Source of the DNA: Cephalotrichum gorgonifer
Taxonomy: Eukaryota > Ascomycota > Sordariomycetes > Microascales > Microascaceae
Direction: 5' to 3'
DNA: 21,299 nucleotides
NCBI GenBank assembly: GCA_900312665.1
Contig: ONZQ02000002.1
Location: 2,599,386 to 2,620,684 of the forward strand
Shown here: piece after piece, positions 20,086 to 21,299 of the stretch
Position numbering within the stretch: the first letter of the stretch is position 1
Layout: each line of letters opens with the position of its first letter
Made by a program: the position numbers and the translations under genes
The notes under the pieces: model-generated
Databases searched by the model: none
Seen by the model: only the letters and a program-made list of their open reading frames with translations
What the model was told of the DNA's origin: nothing

Positions 20086-21299
20086 CCGGAGAGGTTAGTA
20101 TCAACACACGCCCTGGATGGATCTCCCCTCCGCACTATAAGATGAACATCTCGACACCGGGAGCGATAAATCCCTTACGTGTAAAAGTCGGTGAACACTC
20201 AAAATCGTCTCCGCTGTGACGCTGGGCCCGTGTTAGCACCGGGTGATGTCGATATCACCCCCGACCAAGCTTCCGCGCCCACAGTTGCGGTCAGGAAGCG
20301 GCAGGGAGACAGGGGAGATGGGGGGGCCGGTGGGGAGGAGTCCTCGCCAAAGCCATGCCGTTGGCCAGGACAGTTGTTGCGGTCATACGAGCATAGAGGG
20401 GGGCGAAGCGGGACGGAGGATCCTTCAGGATACGAATACTGTTGGCTCTCTTCGCCTGCCTCTTTCTTTTCTCGAAGATGGCAAGCTGAGGGGCAGGACT
20501 CGTGTTATAAGTCGTGAGACGCGCCTCTGATTGCATCGTCCGCGCGCGAATGGGCCCAGTGCATCTTGTATCCGGCTCCGTAGTGGACCCCCCCCTTTTT
20601 CAACCCCTCCAGCTCCCCGAACGACGCATGGAAATGTGGATGGCACGAAAGGGCACTGGCCAGGCCTTGCGACGGACCCAAGGACGGAGTATCGGTATAA
20701 TTCCCAAGCTCCTATTTTTTTTTTGCGTGTCTCTCCCTCCCTCGGCCCCCTCCATGCTACCTGTTCACCCATTGGCCCCATGGCCGAGGGGGGGCGTGCG
20801 AACGGGTCATCCAGTAGAAGGTGCAGCTGCGTCGAAGCGGGCCAGATGCCAACCAGCCAGAGGCCCCGGGCCCCTCCCGTTAGACATCAGTGCATCTTGA
20901 CAGTTTTGTATTGGACCTCCATACATATTCACAAGGCGCATCTGGACCGTACGAGCGAGTAAGAAAAGGAATAACGAAGAAAAGCGCAATTCTAGATTAC
21001 GAGTATGAGTCATTCTTGAAGAAGAACGAGAGAGAAGAGGAGATCATCTTTCTGCCGCGTCGAAAGGGGGGGGGGCAAAAGGACGGAGATTGGGGAGTGT
21101 AACTACGGAGTGTCACTACTCGTATCTGTCCAAGGGTTGGGTGGGAGGTAGAGCAACTCGAAGGAAAGGAAAAAAGGGCATTGGGAGACCCAAGGGCCCG
21201 GGAGATTACTCATAGGGGATGATGAAGCTGGGGTGGGCGAAAATTTTCTTTTCGCCGAAAAAAATGTCTGGGTAGGAACTACCACACACCCCCTATTTG

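Larger units (their letters stand above)
16321..21299. other. Non-coding region, right part of the gene-free block
   Basis: No gene recognised. TACGAGTA/TACTCGTA occurs at 17746, 19349, 19681, 20998 and 21117; TACTTGTA/TACAAGTA at about 17390, 17698 and 18303. Perfect palindromes lie at 17386-17397 (acttgtacaagt) and 20071-20085 (acgagta-a-tactcgt). A purine-rich plus strand at 16830-16890 (runs of G with A) gives a long Pro/Ser-rich minus-strand frame (17154-16324, 276 codons) that looks like a by-product of composition. Frames at 17415-17798 and 19661-20098 have no domain or splice support. Confidence 0.55.

Noticed and set aside
19661..20098. 145-codon plus-strand frame with a hydrophobic Phe/Leu-rich stretch
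   Set aside because: The apparent membrane segment comes from a TTC/TTT pyrimidine tract; the flanks show no gene structure.
1..21299. CRISPR arrays, rRNA genes, insertion sequences, phage or prophage genes
   Set aside because: No regularly spaced repeats, no rRNA cores and no transposase or phage motifs were seen; the gene structures are eukaryotic.

Overview
The window looks like nuclear DNA of a filamentous ascomycete (Pezizomycotina, most likely a Sordariomycete). The evidence is short introns with GTRNGT-type donors and CTRAY-type branch points, strong fungal start contexts (CACAATG), GC-rich third codon positions, CT-rich 5' leaders, and the gene families themselves. No bacterial, organellar or viral signature was seen. 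Gene models below come from reading exons by eye, with no alignment or transcript data.

Left part (1-7.1 kb), gene-bearing. Bases 1-248 carry the 3' end of a gene running in from the left edge, probably a GH16-type beta-glucanase C-terminus. At 1789-2469 (+) is a four-exon gene for a 142-residue Lys-tailed protein resembling the fungal DUF6699 group, with a probable intron in its 5' leader. At 3547-5003 (+) is a complete two-exon homogentisate 1,2-dioxygenase (465 residues, all iron ligands present), the ring-opening step of tyrosine and phenylalanine breakdown. At 5649-7017 (-), tail to tail with it, is a LaeA-like SAM-dependent methyltransferase in at least four exons. One of these is a 30-base exon that encodes most of the SAM-binding Gly loop. 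No in-frame ATG could be found at its 5' end, so this model is either incomplete or the gene is damaged.

Right part (7.1-21.3 kb), no recognisable gene. About 14 kb hold only short, unconvincing reading frames, homopolymer runs, purine/pyrimidine tracts, an (AG)9 repeat and several perfect inverted repeats. From about 8.98 kb to the right end, the word TACGAGTA/TACTCGTA and its relatives TACTTGTA/TACAAGTA recur many times, often as perfect palindromes. I found neither word in the first 8.9 kb. This compositional boundary is the most striking large-scale structure in the window.

The genes do not form an obvious pathway. The dioxygenase and the methyltransferase are convergent neighbours, and a shared role is only a possibility. 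I did not find a convincing new multi-gene system.
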